DNA of 64,000 bases from NCBI RefSeq assembly GCF_009852415.1, contig NZ_WOXS01000002.1:1116001-1180000 (forward strand), read 5' to 3'. The position numbers were made by a program, and so were the translations under genes. The stretch comes from Streptomyces sp. Tu 3180. GTDB taxonomy: Bacteria > Actinomycetota > Actinomycetes > Streptomycetales > Streptomycetaceae. This document shows positions 36,219 to 44,690 of this stretch, piece by piece. The notes beneath the pieces are model-generated. The model was not told where the DNA came from and made no database searches. It saw nothing but the letters and a program-made list of their open reading frames with translations. Each line of letters starts with the position of its first letter. Positions within the stretch are counted from its first letter, which is position 1.

Positions 36219-36767
36219 ATGTCCACACCCAGCCAGGAAGCAGAACACCCCGCACCGATCCCGGTGCCCACCGGACAGGTCATGGTGGTCCACGCCGTGA
36301 CGAACTCCTACTGGATGCCCGACCGCGTCAACGACGAGGACGTCAACGACAAGGACGAACTGCAGAACTTCACCGCCGACCCCCTGTGGGACAACGCGGC
36401 GGTGCTGTGGCGCTTCACCCACCTGCGGAACGGCGCCTACCGCATCAGCAGCACCCACGACAGGAAGCACGTCACACGCGTCGGCGAAGCCGCCCGCAAC
36501 ACCCCGGTCCGCCTGCACCCCAAGGAGGACGGCTCCTCCAGCCAGCACTGGGACCTGGTGCCCGTCCCCGGCCTCACCGACACGCCCGGACAGGCGCCGG
36601 TGCGCGCCATCGTCGCCCACGGCACGTCCTACGCCATCGGCATGGTGGACAACGCCCTCAGCCTCGACGCCGAGATGCGCCTCATCCGCATGTGGAACAA
36701 CCAGCCCACCCTCTATCACGGATGGACCCTCATCCCCGTCCCGTCCGCCGAGCAGGAAGCCGAGTAG
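36219..36767 (+). CDS. Ricin-B-like beta-trefoil protein, cytosolic
   Basis: The 182-residue protein has no signal peptide. It shows repeated segments of beta-trefoil lectin type: VLWRFTHLRNGAYRISSTHD and then a QxW-like end in SSQHWDLVPVPG, with similar spacing to LYHGWTLIPVP near the C-terminus. Such modules bind sugars or act as protein scaffolds. Absence of a leader is unusual for a carbohydrate-binding protein unless it is released by other means or works inside the cell. ATG 36,219 has GGAGAG upstream. The family call rests on pattern only and is moderate. Confidence 0.6.
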   Translation: MSTPSQEAEHPAPIPVPTGQVMVVHAVTNSYWMPDRVNDEDVNDKDELQNFTADPLWDNAAVLWRFTHLRNGAYRISSTHDRKHVTRVGEAARNTPVRLHPKEDGSSSQHWDLVPVPGLTDTPGQAPVRAIVAHGTSYAIGMVDNALSLDAEMRLIRMWNNQPTLYHGWTLIPVPSAEQEAE

Positions 36768-36851
36768 GGAGCCGGACCGAACGACACAGCGCGGTGGCGT
36801 CGTCGGCGGCCGTGACGTCGACGACGCCCGGCCCGCCGCCGGCGAAGCCGG

Positions 36852-37115
36852 TCAGCCGTGCCCGCCGGCCCGCCCGGCGACGAGGGCGTGGAACGCCTCC
36901 AGGTCGCCGATGACCTCTTCCGCGCGGTCCCGTTGCCGGTACAGGCTGTAGTAGCGGGCGCCGATGGCGTCGGGGTCGGCCACTTCGTCGCCGGGGACGA
37001 CGCCGGAGGCGATCGTCACCGTGGCCACGTGGATTCCCTCGGGGCCGAGTTCGGCGTGCAGGGCGTGCGCCCAGTTGCGCAAGCCGGCCATGGCCAGGCC
37101 CACGTTGGCCAGGAA
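36852..37115 (-). pseudogene. Short-chain dehydrogenase, C-terminal fragment
   Basis: The minus-strand frame ending at 36,852 encodes LANVGLAMAGLRNWAHALHA, then AELGPEGIHVATVTIASGVV and a C-terminal helix with YRQRDRAEEVIGDLEAFHAL. This is the last ~85 residues of an SDR, from just after the catalytic Tyr-x3-Lys region. The Rossmann half and active site are missing. Homology ends at about 37,115, the same point at which an HxlR fragment starts on the other strand. Confidence 0.75.
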
Positions 37116-37330
37116 CGCGGCAACTCGAGCGCGACGGCCTCCTCACCCGGACCGTGCCCCCCAGCGTTCCCCCGCGCGTCGACTACGCCCTCACCCCACT
37201 CGGTGCGACGCTGCTGGACTCCGTCGCCGCCCTCGCTGAACGGGCCACCCTGCACCGACAGGAGATCAACGACAACCGACGCCGCTACGACGCCACCCAC
37301 CACGCACACAACCCTGATCCCCCGCCCAAG
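37115..37330 (+). pseudogene. HxlR-family regulator, C-terminal fragment
   Basis: Reading from 37,115 the plus strand gives TRQLERDGLLTRTVPPSVPP followed by RVDYALTPLGATLLDSVAAL. These are the last helix, wing and C-terminal helix of an HxlR winged-helix regulator; about 45 N-terminal residues including part of the recognition helix are absent. The natural stop also appears to be lost, since the frame stays open to 38,254 through unrelated antisense DNA. SDR and HxlR genes are commonly divergent partners, so these two fragments probably descend from such a pair. Confidence 0.75.
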
Positions 37331-37399
37331 CCGCCCGCGGGATGGGGCAATTCCTCGGGTGAGCGTTCGCGGACGCACTGTCACGTGGTCCGGTATGTG

Positions 37400-38132
37400 C
37401 GTCCGACGAGGTGCCAGGGTGTGCTGGTAGCCGAGCGGCTCTGTCGTGCTCCCGCCCGCCGACGGTTCGGCTCCCTCCTCGAGGGCTTCTTCCCAGGCGT
37501 CGATCCGGGCGCACAGTTCCTCGGGCAGCAGGTCGGCGAACGGGTAGGTGACCACCTGCTCCGGGTGCAGCGCACAGGGCTCGGGCACGAAGCCGCCGGA
37601 CCCGACGACCAGCGGATGCGGCGGCGTGGTCAGCACCTCGCCGACCTCCCACGGCCGCCGCCAGCGCAGGTGCAGCTCCAGGCCGTACCGGCCCGGCCCG
37701 TGCGCGTGGAAGGGACACCGGAACACCTGGAGCAGATCGCGGTCACCCGGCCCCGCCGGCAGGTCGGGCACATCCCGCCGGTACAGCTGCGCGAGACCGG
37801 TCATCGGCAGCGGGTCGGTCTCGGACACCCCGGGGATCCGATGCTCCCGGCGCAGCTCGCCCAGGAGCTCCCGTTCCTCGTCCGTCGGGCCGGGAGCCTG
37901 CTCGCGGGCCCACGCGGAAGCCGGAACCTGCCGACAGCGGCGGATGTCGGCAGGTCGTCGCCCGCGTCCACGGCTCGTCCGCCGGCCACAGCATGGGACC
38001 GTCCACGGAACCGGCCGACAGGTCTGGTCCGCCCGGCCGCGGCGGGAGTCGAGTCGTCGTCCCGCGAAAGGCGGCCAGTTCCGGGAAGAACGCCTCGACG
38101 TCGAGGGGGCGCGGGGGCGTGGTCCTCGTCAT
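37400..38132 (-). pseudogene. DUF1963-like protein, frameshifted and 3'-truncated
   Basis: The gene begins with ATG 38,132, MTRTTPPRPLDVEAFFPELA, and runs to SVDGPMLWPADEPW. There the frame is lost; it resumes in another frame as SAWAREQAPGPTDEERELLG and later PMTGLAQLYRRDVPDLPAGP, both standard for DUF1963/YwqG-like proteins. The lesion lies near 37,927-37,954, which holds a perfect 10-bp palindrome (CCTGCCGACA and its complement). The C-terminal third (normally after DYQ…) is replaced by unrelated sequence at about 37,400. Two independent lesions make it a pseudogene. Confidence 0.7.
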
Positions 38133-38205
38133 GGACGCGACCCCGGACGCCTGACAGCACCGGTCGGCGAGCGCCTCCGGCAGCCGCCCGCACGCGCGCT
38201 TGCTT

Positions 38206-38739
38206 TCAGGGACGGGGCTCCAGCACTTCCAGGGCGCCCGTTTCCGTGTCGTAGCTGCGCAGGGTGGTGAGCCGGACCGACAACGGCGGCGCCGGCAGCA
38301 GTTCGAGGACCCGCCGGCCGGCGAAGGCACCGGCCCGCCGGGAACGGCCGAGGGTGATGTGAGGGCTCCAGCGCGCGGGGGCGTGGAGGGGGTTGAGGGT
38401 ATCGGGCGGACTGTCCGAGACCACCGCGTCCCACACCCGGCCGTGCAGGGCTGCCAGAGCGGAGTCGAGATGCAGCGCCCAGGCCAGCACCGAGGTCGGC
38501 CGCTCGAAGCGGACCACGCCGGTGACCCGTACCGGCAGCGGCAGGGCGGCGGCCACCTCGGCAAGCTCCCAGCGGATCGGAGCGGTCAGCTCCGGGCAAG
38601 CGGCCAGGGTCAGGTGCGGGCTGTTGGTCGGTGAGCGATGACGCGCCTGGCTGGGCAGTCCCGCGTCCGCGAGCCGCCGCCAGGCCTCCCGGACCGCGAG
38701 GTCTGCCGCCTCGTCCAACAAGAGCTCGACTGTGCGCAC
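38206..38739 (-). CDS. 2'-5' RNA ligase/LigT-like 2H phosphoesterase
   Basis: The 177-residue protein has both HxT motifs of the 2H superfamily in the right places: PHLTLA with His42 and Thr44, and SPHITLG with His127 and Thr129. The start MRTVELLLDEAADLAVREAW fits the YjcG/LigT-like actinobacterial subgroup. These enzymes open 2',3'-cyclic phosphates or ligate or cleave 2'-5' bonds. The GTG at 38,739 has no clear ribosome site. It lies 121 bases downstream of the nSTAND gene on the same strand, so a functional link with that conflict system is possible but not shown. Confidence 0.85.
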   Translation of the reverse strand: MRTVELLLDEAADLAVREAWRRLADAGLPSQARHRSPTNSPHLTLAACPELTAPIRWELAEVAAALPLPVRVTGVVRFERPTSVLAWALHLDSALAALHGRVWDAVVSDSPPDTLNPLHAPARWSPHITLGRSRRAGAFAGRRVLELLPAPPLSVRLTTLRSYDTETGALEVLEPRP

Positions 38740-38860
38740 CGGCGCAGCCTACCCATGTGGGCCCGGCAATCCCGCCGCCCCACCGGCAGGACCGTCGACC
38801 CGGGAGCGCGGCCGGAGGGCCGCGCCGTCAGGCCGGAGGCTCGGTGGTGCGGGCCACGGC

Positions 38861-41800
38861 TCAGGGGCATATCCGGTGGTACGCGACTCCGTCGGGGACG
38901 TAGCGGTCCCATTCCTGTTCTGTCAGGGACCGGCCCGCGAGCGTGCATGCCCGGTCGGTGAGGGTGGCGAGGTCACGCAAGGCGCGGGTGTCCCACAGCC
39001 GTACGGTCAGATCGGAGCTGCTGGTGACGAGGGTGTTCCCGTCCGGGGAGAAGAGGGCCGAGTTCACGGGACTGGTGTGCCCGGTGTACAGGGCCAACTG
39101 CCGGTGGGACTCGATGTCCCAGAGGCGAATGGTGCGGTCGTCGCCGAACGTTGCCAGGGTCTTCCCGTCCGGGCTGACGACGGCCGACCAGACGATGCCG
39201 GTGTGGCCCGTGAGGGTGGCGAGCCGACGGTGGGTGCGCGCGTCCCACAGTCTCACCGCGCTGTCCCGGCCGCTGCTGACGAGGGTCTTCCCGTCCGGGG
39301 TGAAGGAAACCGACTGCGCCGTGTCGGTGTGCCCCACGAGTGTGGCGGTGAGGCGGCGGCGGCTCACCTCCCACAGCCTCAGCTTTCCGTCCCCGCTCGC
39401 CATGGCCAGGGTGCTGCCGTCCGGGCTGAAGGTGACGGAGTGGACCATCTTGTTGACCGCGTCGAGAGTGCCGAGGCGACGGCGGGTCCGGACATCCACC
39501 AGCTGCACGGACGAGGACTGGAAGCCGCCGGTCACGAGGGTCCGGCCGTCCGGACTGAAGACCGTCCAGCCGGCCCCGGCGGCGATGGACGCCAGCTGCT
39601 CGTGCCTCCGTACGCTCCACAGGCGGGTCGTTCCGTCGATGTAGCTGCTGGTGGCGAGGGTCCGGCCGTCCGGGCTGAAGAGGACGGACTGCACGGGCCT
39701 GCGGTGGCCGTCGAGGGTGGCGAGGCGACGGCGGGTGCGCGCGTCCCACAGCACGACCGCCGGACTGTCGTTGCTGCTCGCGGCGACCAACCTGCCGTCC
39801 GGGCTGAACCGTACCGAGTTCACCTTGCCCCTGTGCCCGGTCAGCCGGCCCAGCGTGCGCCGCGTACGGGCGTCGTACAGGCGGACGGCCCCGGTGTCGT
39901 CGCTGACCGCCAGTACCTTCCCGTCGGGGCTGTACTCGGCTCGGGGGGTCGAGATCACGGTCTGTGGTACCGAACTGTCCACGGCGATCGTGGCGAGCGG
40001 CTGCCCGACCCGCATGTCCCACAGCCGGACCGTGGCGTCCGTGGACCCGCTGGCCAGCATTGCGCCGTCCGGACTGAACGCGAGTGCGTCCACATCCCCG
40101 GTATGGCTGTTCAGCGCGGTCACGGCCGTGCGCTCCCCCACGTCCCACAGCCAGATGGAACGGTCCTGGGATCCACTCGCCAGGATCCGGCCGTCCGGGC
40201 TGAACGCCACGGCCCACACGGTGCCACTGTGTCCTGGGAGCGTGGCCAGTGGGCGGTGCCCGCGCACGTCCCACAGGCGCGCCGTGGCGTCACTCGCCCC
40301 CGTGGCCAGCGTCTCGCCGTCCGGGCTGAACGCCAGCGAAGCCACCTGCCCCGTATGGCCTTTCAGGATGGCCGTGCGCCGCCCCTCCCGCACGTCCCAG
40401 AGCTGCACCCTGGACTGGTCGCTCTTGCTGGCGCGGAAGCCGATGACGGTGACGGCGAGGGTCGTGCCGTCCGGAGTGAATGCCAGGTGGGAGGGCCAGG
40501 CCCCCTCGTCGCTGCGGTGGACCCGGAGTTCGTCGACCTTCTGATGGGTACGGGCGTCCCACAGCAGGACCTTGCCCTGCTCACCTCCGGTGACGATCGT
40601 GTCTCCGTCCGGACTGAAGAGGGCCGGGCTTCCGGCGCCGGTCAGGACAGCGGTCTGCTTTCGGGTGCGGACGTCCCACAGTCGTACCTCCCACCCGTTG
40701 TGACTGGTGACGAGGGTCCTGCCGTCGGGGCTGAACACCGCCGTGTGCACCTGGCTGCTGCGGCCGTCGAGCGAAGCCAGCTGCCGGTGCCCCGCCACGT
40801 CCCACAGCCGTGCCGTGCCGTCGTTTCCGCTGGTCACGAGAGCCTTGCCATCCGGGCTGAAGGCGACCGACTCCACCGCTTTGGTATGCCCCGTGAGGGT
40901 GGCCTGTACGGGTGAGTACACCGCGGACAGGAGCTGCGCGCGGGTCTGCGGAGTCGGGGAGATGTGCTGAGCGGCCAGGGCGAGGCGAGCCGCCAGGGCC
41001 GGGTCGGCGCTGGTCTGCTGCCGGCTCTGCTCCGTCAGGCTCCGGCTGGCGGCCAGGGCCCGCTGCTCACTGCTGCTGCGGGCGCTGCGGGTGGCCAGAA
41101 AGACCGCGACGAGGACCAGTGCGGTGAGCACGGCGAAGCTCGCGAGGAGCAGGCGGCGCCGACGGGCGCGACGCTGCTGGACCTGAGCACTGGCCTCGAC
41201 GAACTCGGCCTCTTCGACGGGTATTTCGGCGGCGCGTCGGCCGATCCACCGCCGCGCCTCCGTGACCTGTTCCTGGCTGAGAACCCGTGCCTGCGGGCGG
41301 CCCTGCTCCTGCCATGCCTGCAAGGAACGGCGCAGGCCCTCCTGCCAGCTGCGGAACTCCCGGTTCTCCTCGACCCAGCGTTGCAGCTGCGGCCACTTCT
41401 CCACCAGTGCCTGGTGCGCGAGCTCAGCGGTGTCCCGCCCCGTCGGGCGGCGCGTCACCACGATCAGCCGCGTGCTCGCCAGGCGGTGGATCAACGCCCA
41501 GTCGCCCGCGGAAAACTCGGTGCCGGCGGCGACCCGACGGGTGTCCGGGCCGCGTTCCCCGGCGTCCAGTTGCTCGCCGGGACGCACGAGCTGGATGAAG
41601 ATCCGCTCCAGTGCCTGCCGCTCGGTCTCGTCCGCCCAGGCCCACAGCCTGCTCTCGGCGTCTTTCGCCAGGGCCCCCTCCACGCCGCCGAGCTCCTGGT
41701 ACGCGGTGGTGGTCAGCCACCCGCGTTCCTGTCGCTCCCACAGTCGGCTCAGGGCGTACTCCAGCATCGGCAGCGCGGCCGGGCCGGGCGGGGTGTCCTG

Positions 41801-43177
41801 CAGCAGTCGCTCGACCAGGCCGTCGGCGAACCGGACCCCAGCGTGCCCCTCCAGCGGGCGGGTGATCACCTCCCGCAGTTGCGCCCGCGTCATCGGCTGG
41901 ACCACTGCGGAGGTGGCTTCCCATGCTGTACGGAGCTGGGGGAGCTGCTCGATGTGCGAGAGGTAGTCGATCCGGGTGACGACCACGGCCTGGGCGGGAC
42001 GGCTGCCGTCCGTGCGGCGGGCCGTCAGGACCCCGAGCACGGCGTCCAGCCGGCGGGCGGTGTCGGGCGCGTCCGCGAGCAGCGTTTCGAACTGGTCGGC
42101 CACCAGCACCAGCCGGGATCGTCCACCGTGGCGGGCCAGTGTCTGCTCCACGGCGGCACGGATGCCCTGCTCGTCGGTGAGCTGCCGGGCCAGTGCCGAC
42201 CAGCGGTCGTGCCAGCCCGGCTGCATGGTGTCCGCATCTCCCGCCGAGGCCAGGGCCCAGGCCAGCAACTCCTCGGCGGTGAGGCGCAGCCCGTGGGGCA
42301 GGCGGGCGATCACATACCGGTCGCTGTCGAGGTGTCCGAGCAGGCCGGCGCCGACCAGCGAGGACTTGCCGACTCCGGAGGGTCCGAGCACGGGCAGGAC
42401 AGGTACCTGCTGCTGCTCGATGAGTTCGATCAGCCGCTGCGTCTCGTTCGTACGGCCGTGGAAAACGGCGCGGTCGCGCTCGGTGAACGACAGCAGTTCG
42501 CGGTACGGGGTGTCCGCCAGCAGCCTTCTGCGCAGCTGGGGCCACTCCCGGGTGAGGGACTCCACGGTGAGGGCGTAGCCGGTCCGGCGCCGCTGGTCCC
42601 CCTCGACGGCGACGACGACGCCGATGACACCGCCGTGTTCCTCGTCCCAGACCGGCGCCCCGCTGAAGCCTCCTGCCAGTGAAAACGGTGCGTTTTCGTC
42701 GCAGGTCAGCTGCCACCAGCCGGTACCCTCGCGGCCCTCGACGATGCCGCGGGTCCAGATCCCGGCGTCCCTGCTGCCGCCTCGCCCCGGGTATCTCGGA
42801 AAGCCGAAGGCCCGCCAGCGGTGCCCGGCCAGATCCTCCGCCTCCACGATCCGCAGGGGCACGGCACCCACCGGGGGCTCGCCACTCAGCTGCAGGACGG
42901 CGACATCGCCGCTGCTGTCACCGGCCACGGGCACGCTGAAGTGCACGTGGGCCGTGACCTCGGACCGCCCGGGCAGCAGCGGAAAATCAAGGGTGACCGG
43001 AAGGGAATCCGGCAGCGGTTCGTCCTCCGGGAGGTTCGCGGTGGAGGCGACGACGTGGGCGCACGTGAGCAGCATCCGTCCGGGGATCAGGAACGCCACC
43101 CCGACCGGACGGCCGTCGTCCAGTACCCGGGCCGTTCCGCGCTCCCACGCGGAACCCGGCTCGCCCGCCGACGTCAC
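38861..43177 (-). CDS. Trypsin-like protease / nSTAND NTPase / WD40 conflict-system protein
   Basis: The 1438-residue protein has four parts. Residues ~10-210 are a trypsin-like serine protease with an intact triad: His41 (LLTCAHVV), Asp91 (GDVAVLQL) and Ser172 (GGFSGAPV). Residues ~220-640 are an nSTAND ATPase: VFHGRTNE linker, Walker A GPSGVGKS at 265-272, Walker B LVLVADQFE near 357-363, then a winged-helix-like region ending LAHQALVEKWPQLQRWVEEN. One transmembrane helix (LLLASFAVLTALVLVAVFLA) follows. The C-terminus holds about 15 WD40 repeats with FSPDG and LWD marks, probably two propellers, and a Cys-containing tail. Proteins of this design are predicted NTP-dependent defence or cell-fate switches: WD40 senses, STAND oligomerises, protease acts. 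GTG 43,177 overlaps the Trypco1 stop as GTGA. Confidence 0.92.
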   Translation of the reverse strand: MTSAGEPGSAWERGTARVLDDGRPVGVAFLIPGRMLLTCAHVVASTANLPEDEPLPDSLPVTLDFPLLPGRSEVTAHVHFSVPVAGDSSGDVAVLQLSGEPPVGAVPLRIVEAEDLAGHRWRAFGFPRYPGRGGSRDAGIWTRGIVEGREGTGWWQLTCDENAPFSLAGGFSGAPVWDEEHGGVIGVVVAVEGDQRRRTGYALTVESLTREWPQLRRRLLADTPYRELLSFTERDRAVFHGRTNETQRLIELIEQQQVPVLPVLGPSGVGKSSLVGAGLLGHLDSDRYVIARLPHGLRLTAEELLAWALASAGDADTMQPGWHDRWSALARQLTDEQGIRAAVEQTLARHGGRSRLVLVADQFETLLADAPDTARRLDAVLGVLTARRTDGSRPAQAVVVTRIDYLSHIEQLPQLRTAWEATSAVVQPMTRAQLREVITRPLEGHAGVRFADGLVERLLQDTPPGPAALPMLEYALSRLWERQERGWLTTTAYQELGGVEGALAKDAESRLWAWADETERQALERIFIQLVRPGEQLDAGERGPDTRRVAAGTEFSAGDWALIHRLASTRLIVVTRRPTGRDTAELAHQALVEKWPQLQRWVEENREFRSWQEGLRRSLQAWQEQGRPQARVLSQEQVTEARRWIGRRAAEIPVEEAEFVEASAQVQQRRARRRRLLLASFAVLTALVLVAVFLATRSARSSSEQRALAASRSLTEQSRQQTSADPALAARLALAAQHISPTPQTRAQLLSAVYSPVQATLTGHTKAVESVAFSPDGKALVTSGNDGTARLWDVAGHRQLASLDGRSSQVHTAVFSPDGRTLVTSHNGWEVRLWDVRTRKQTAVLTGAGSPALFSPDGDTIVTGGEQGKVLLWDARTHQKVDELRVHRSDEGAWPSHLAFTPDGTTLAVTVIGFRASKSDQSRVQLWDVREGRRTAILKGHTGQVASLAFSPDGETLATGASDATARLWDVRGHRPLATLPGHSGTVWAVAFSPDGRILASGSQDRSIWLWDVGERTAVTALNSHTGDVDALAFSPDGAMLASGSTDATVRLWDMRVGQPLATIAVDSSVPQTVISTPRAEYSPDGKVLAVSDDTGAVRLYDARTRRTLGRLTGHRGKVNSVRFSPDGRLVAASSNDSPAVVLWDARTRRRLATLDGHRRPVQSVLFSPDGRTLATSSYIDGTTRLWSVRRHEQLASIAAGAGWTVFSPDGRTLVTGGFQSSSVQLVDVRTRRRLGTLDAVNKMVHSVTFSPDGSTLAMASGDGKLRLWEVSRRRLTATLVGHTDTAQSVSFTPDGKTLVSSGRDSAVRLWDARTHRRLATLTGHTGIVWSAVVSPDGKTLATFGDDRTIRLWDIESHRQLALYTGHTSPVNSALFSPDGNTLVTSSSDLTVRLWDTRALRDLATLTDRACTLAGRSLTEQEWDRYVPDGVAYHRICP

Positions 43178-43500
43178 GTGCCGCCTTCTGGGCGGTTCCA
43201 CTCCAGCTCCAGCCTGATGTGCGCGTCCCCGGATCCCTTCGCCACGACCAGGCCCGCCTCCGCCGTGACCCGGAGTCCGAACTCCGCACGGACGTGATCA
43301 GGACTGCGCGGCAGATCCGCCAGCCGCTCCAGCATGGTCGCGGCCACCCGCTGCACCCGGGCCATGCCCGATTCGAACGTATCGGCGGACGTCTCGAAGA
43401 GCTCCTCACCGCGACTCGCCCGGATCACCCCGGAACCCTGCTCGTCGGACAACTCGACTACGAAGACCTCACCGTCTTCGAAGGGGACACTCAGGTACAC
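43174..43500 (-). CDS. Trypco1 (CU044_2847-family) trypsin-co-occurring protein
   Basis: This 108-residue protein matches the trypsin-co-occurring domain 1 family. It opens VYLSVPFEDGEVFVVELSDE, an amphipathic helix with MARVQRVAATMLERLADLPR follows, and the typical C-terminal strand block is AEFGLRVTAEAGLVVAKGSG before ELEW. Comparative genomics has linked the family to protease-STAND conflict systems, where it is thought to be a regulator or adaptor of the protease. The GTG start at 43,500 has AGAGAGG upstream. The stop overlaps the start of the large nSTAND gene by four bases, so the two are translated together. Its molecular role has not been established, to my knowledge. Confidence 0.88.
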   Translation of the reverse strand: MYLSVPFEDGEVFVVELSDEQGSGVIRASRGEELFETSADTFESGMARVQRVAATMLERLADLPRSPDHVRAEFGLRVTAEAGLVVAKGSGDAHIRLELEWNRPEGGT

Positions 43501-43827
43501 GCAATGACCTCTCTGCCGGTCCGTCAGGTTTCTTGGTAGTCAGGGAAGTTAATCAGTTCTGCCCGGCCTGGCACAGTAGCTTCGATCTCCGGCTGCGGCC
43601 CTTTCCCGGGCGCTCCCGAGTCATGTCCGACGAATCCCTGCGGGCTTCGCGCAGCATGAATTCGCTGGTCGTGAGGGTGCGATCGGCCAGAAGCACCCGC
43701 AGATCGCGTTCATCGCGGCCGTGCACGCCGACGACCGCACCAGGTAATCGACCAAGATCGCCGAGGGCGAGCTCGATGGGGAACTGTGAATCGTTCGGTG
43801 CAACTCCCGATCATGGAGGATGCATCG
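43501..43827. other. Upstream region of the conflict operon
   Basis: About 330 bases between the Trypco1 start and an IS256 scar. It must contain the operon promoter. A short plus-strand stretch around 43,680-43,740 (GAIGQKHPQIAFIAAVHADD) weakly resembles an IS3-type transposase start, but I cannot support it. Confidence 0.35.
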
Positions 43828-44242
43828 ATGACCAGTGAGAACATGTCCGAGGACGAGGTCGGCGAGCCGGCAGCGGCTGCCCGAACGGCTGCCGGAGTCC
43901 GTGCTGGAAGGCGAGATCACCGACCACCTCGGCTATGACGAGCATGATCCGGCCGGCAAGGACGGCGGCAACTCCCATGAGCGGCAAACGCTCCAGGACC
44001 GTACTGACCGACGTCGGACCGGTGGAGCTCGCGGGGCCCGCGCCCGGGACGGCTCGTTCGAGCCCAAGACCGTCAGGAAGCGGCAGAGGCGTCCGACCGG
44101 TGTCGACGAGACGGTGATCTCGCCGTCCGGGAAGGACCCGACCACCGGTGAGGTCCAGGCCTGCTGGACCATGCGCTGGAAGACCATGCTGAACGCCTTC
44201 GACATCACCTTCGATAGCCGGCTCTCAGCAGTCCGCCAGTAA
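43828..44242 (+). pseudogene. IS256-family transposase remnant with internal deletion
   Basis: An ATG with GGAGGA upstream starts MTSENMSEDEV, the usual IS256 beginning. Frame changes then give LPESVLEGEITDHLGYDEHD, PAGKDGGNS, SRTVLTDVGPVE, RDGSFEPKTVRKRQRRPTGV and DETVISPSGKDPTTGEVQA, all conserved N-terminal IS256 blocks in correct order. The frame then jumps directly to RWKTMLNAFDITFDSRLSAV and the natural stop, which is the extreme C-terminus. About 250 residues with the DDE catalytic centre are missing. With at least three frameshifts this is a dead, internally deleted copy. Confidence 0.8.
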
Positions 44243-44690
44243 CCCCGCCATCCCAGTCACACGGCTCGTTCGGCAGGCCCCGATTCGACCGGACAAGGCC
44301 GAAGCTTCACAAGCTGTGGACACCAGGGGGTGCAGTAAGGGCTGACCTGCTCGAACAGCCGCTTCACGGTCCCTGCGGCTCGGCTGCTTTCCCCGTGATT
44401 CCCCGCTGTTCCCCACTCCATCTGGCGCGCTCGCGGGGCGGGCACCATCGGCTTGGTCCCCGCGAACTGGCGCGCCTGCAAGGGCCTCGGATGTGTTGCT
44501 TGGCTGCTTTGGGCAGTGGGCCGATGTCGTCACAGGTCCGTGCCCTGACATCTCGAGTTCGGTTCTGCTGCCCGCTTTGGGCAGTGTCGTGACGTCTGCC
44601 GGCACGCCCCGCCCCGGCTCAGCGCTTCGTCATCGACGATGTTCAGCGAAGTGGCCACGCCGCGAGGGTCCTGTCCCCGACCATATAGGG
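44243..44690. other. Non-coding gap with a short direct repeat
   Basis: About 450 bases of noticeably lower G+C. No gene was recognised. GCTTTGGGCAGTG occurs twice, at 44,506-44,518 and 44,574-44,586. The region precedes the receiver-domain gene and should contain its promoter. Confidence 0.4.

Noticed and set aside
37154..38254. 366-codon plus-strand frame
   Set aside because: Only the first ~60 codons are HxlR-like; the rest is antisense to the DUF1963 remnant and is read only because the HxlR stop was lost.
38943..40900. Regular ~126-base DNA periodicity that might look like a repeat array
   Set aside because: It is the coding sequence of the WD40 repeats; the period equals about 42 residues and the units diverge as protein repeats do.
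43680..43745. Possible IS3-type transposase start
   Set aside because: The similarity is confined to about 20 residues, with an immediate stop codon and no other IS3 features.
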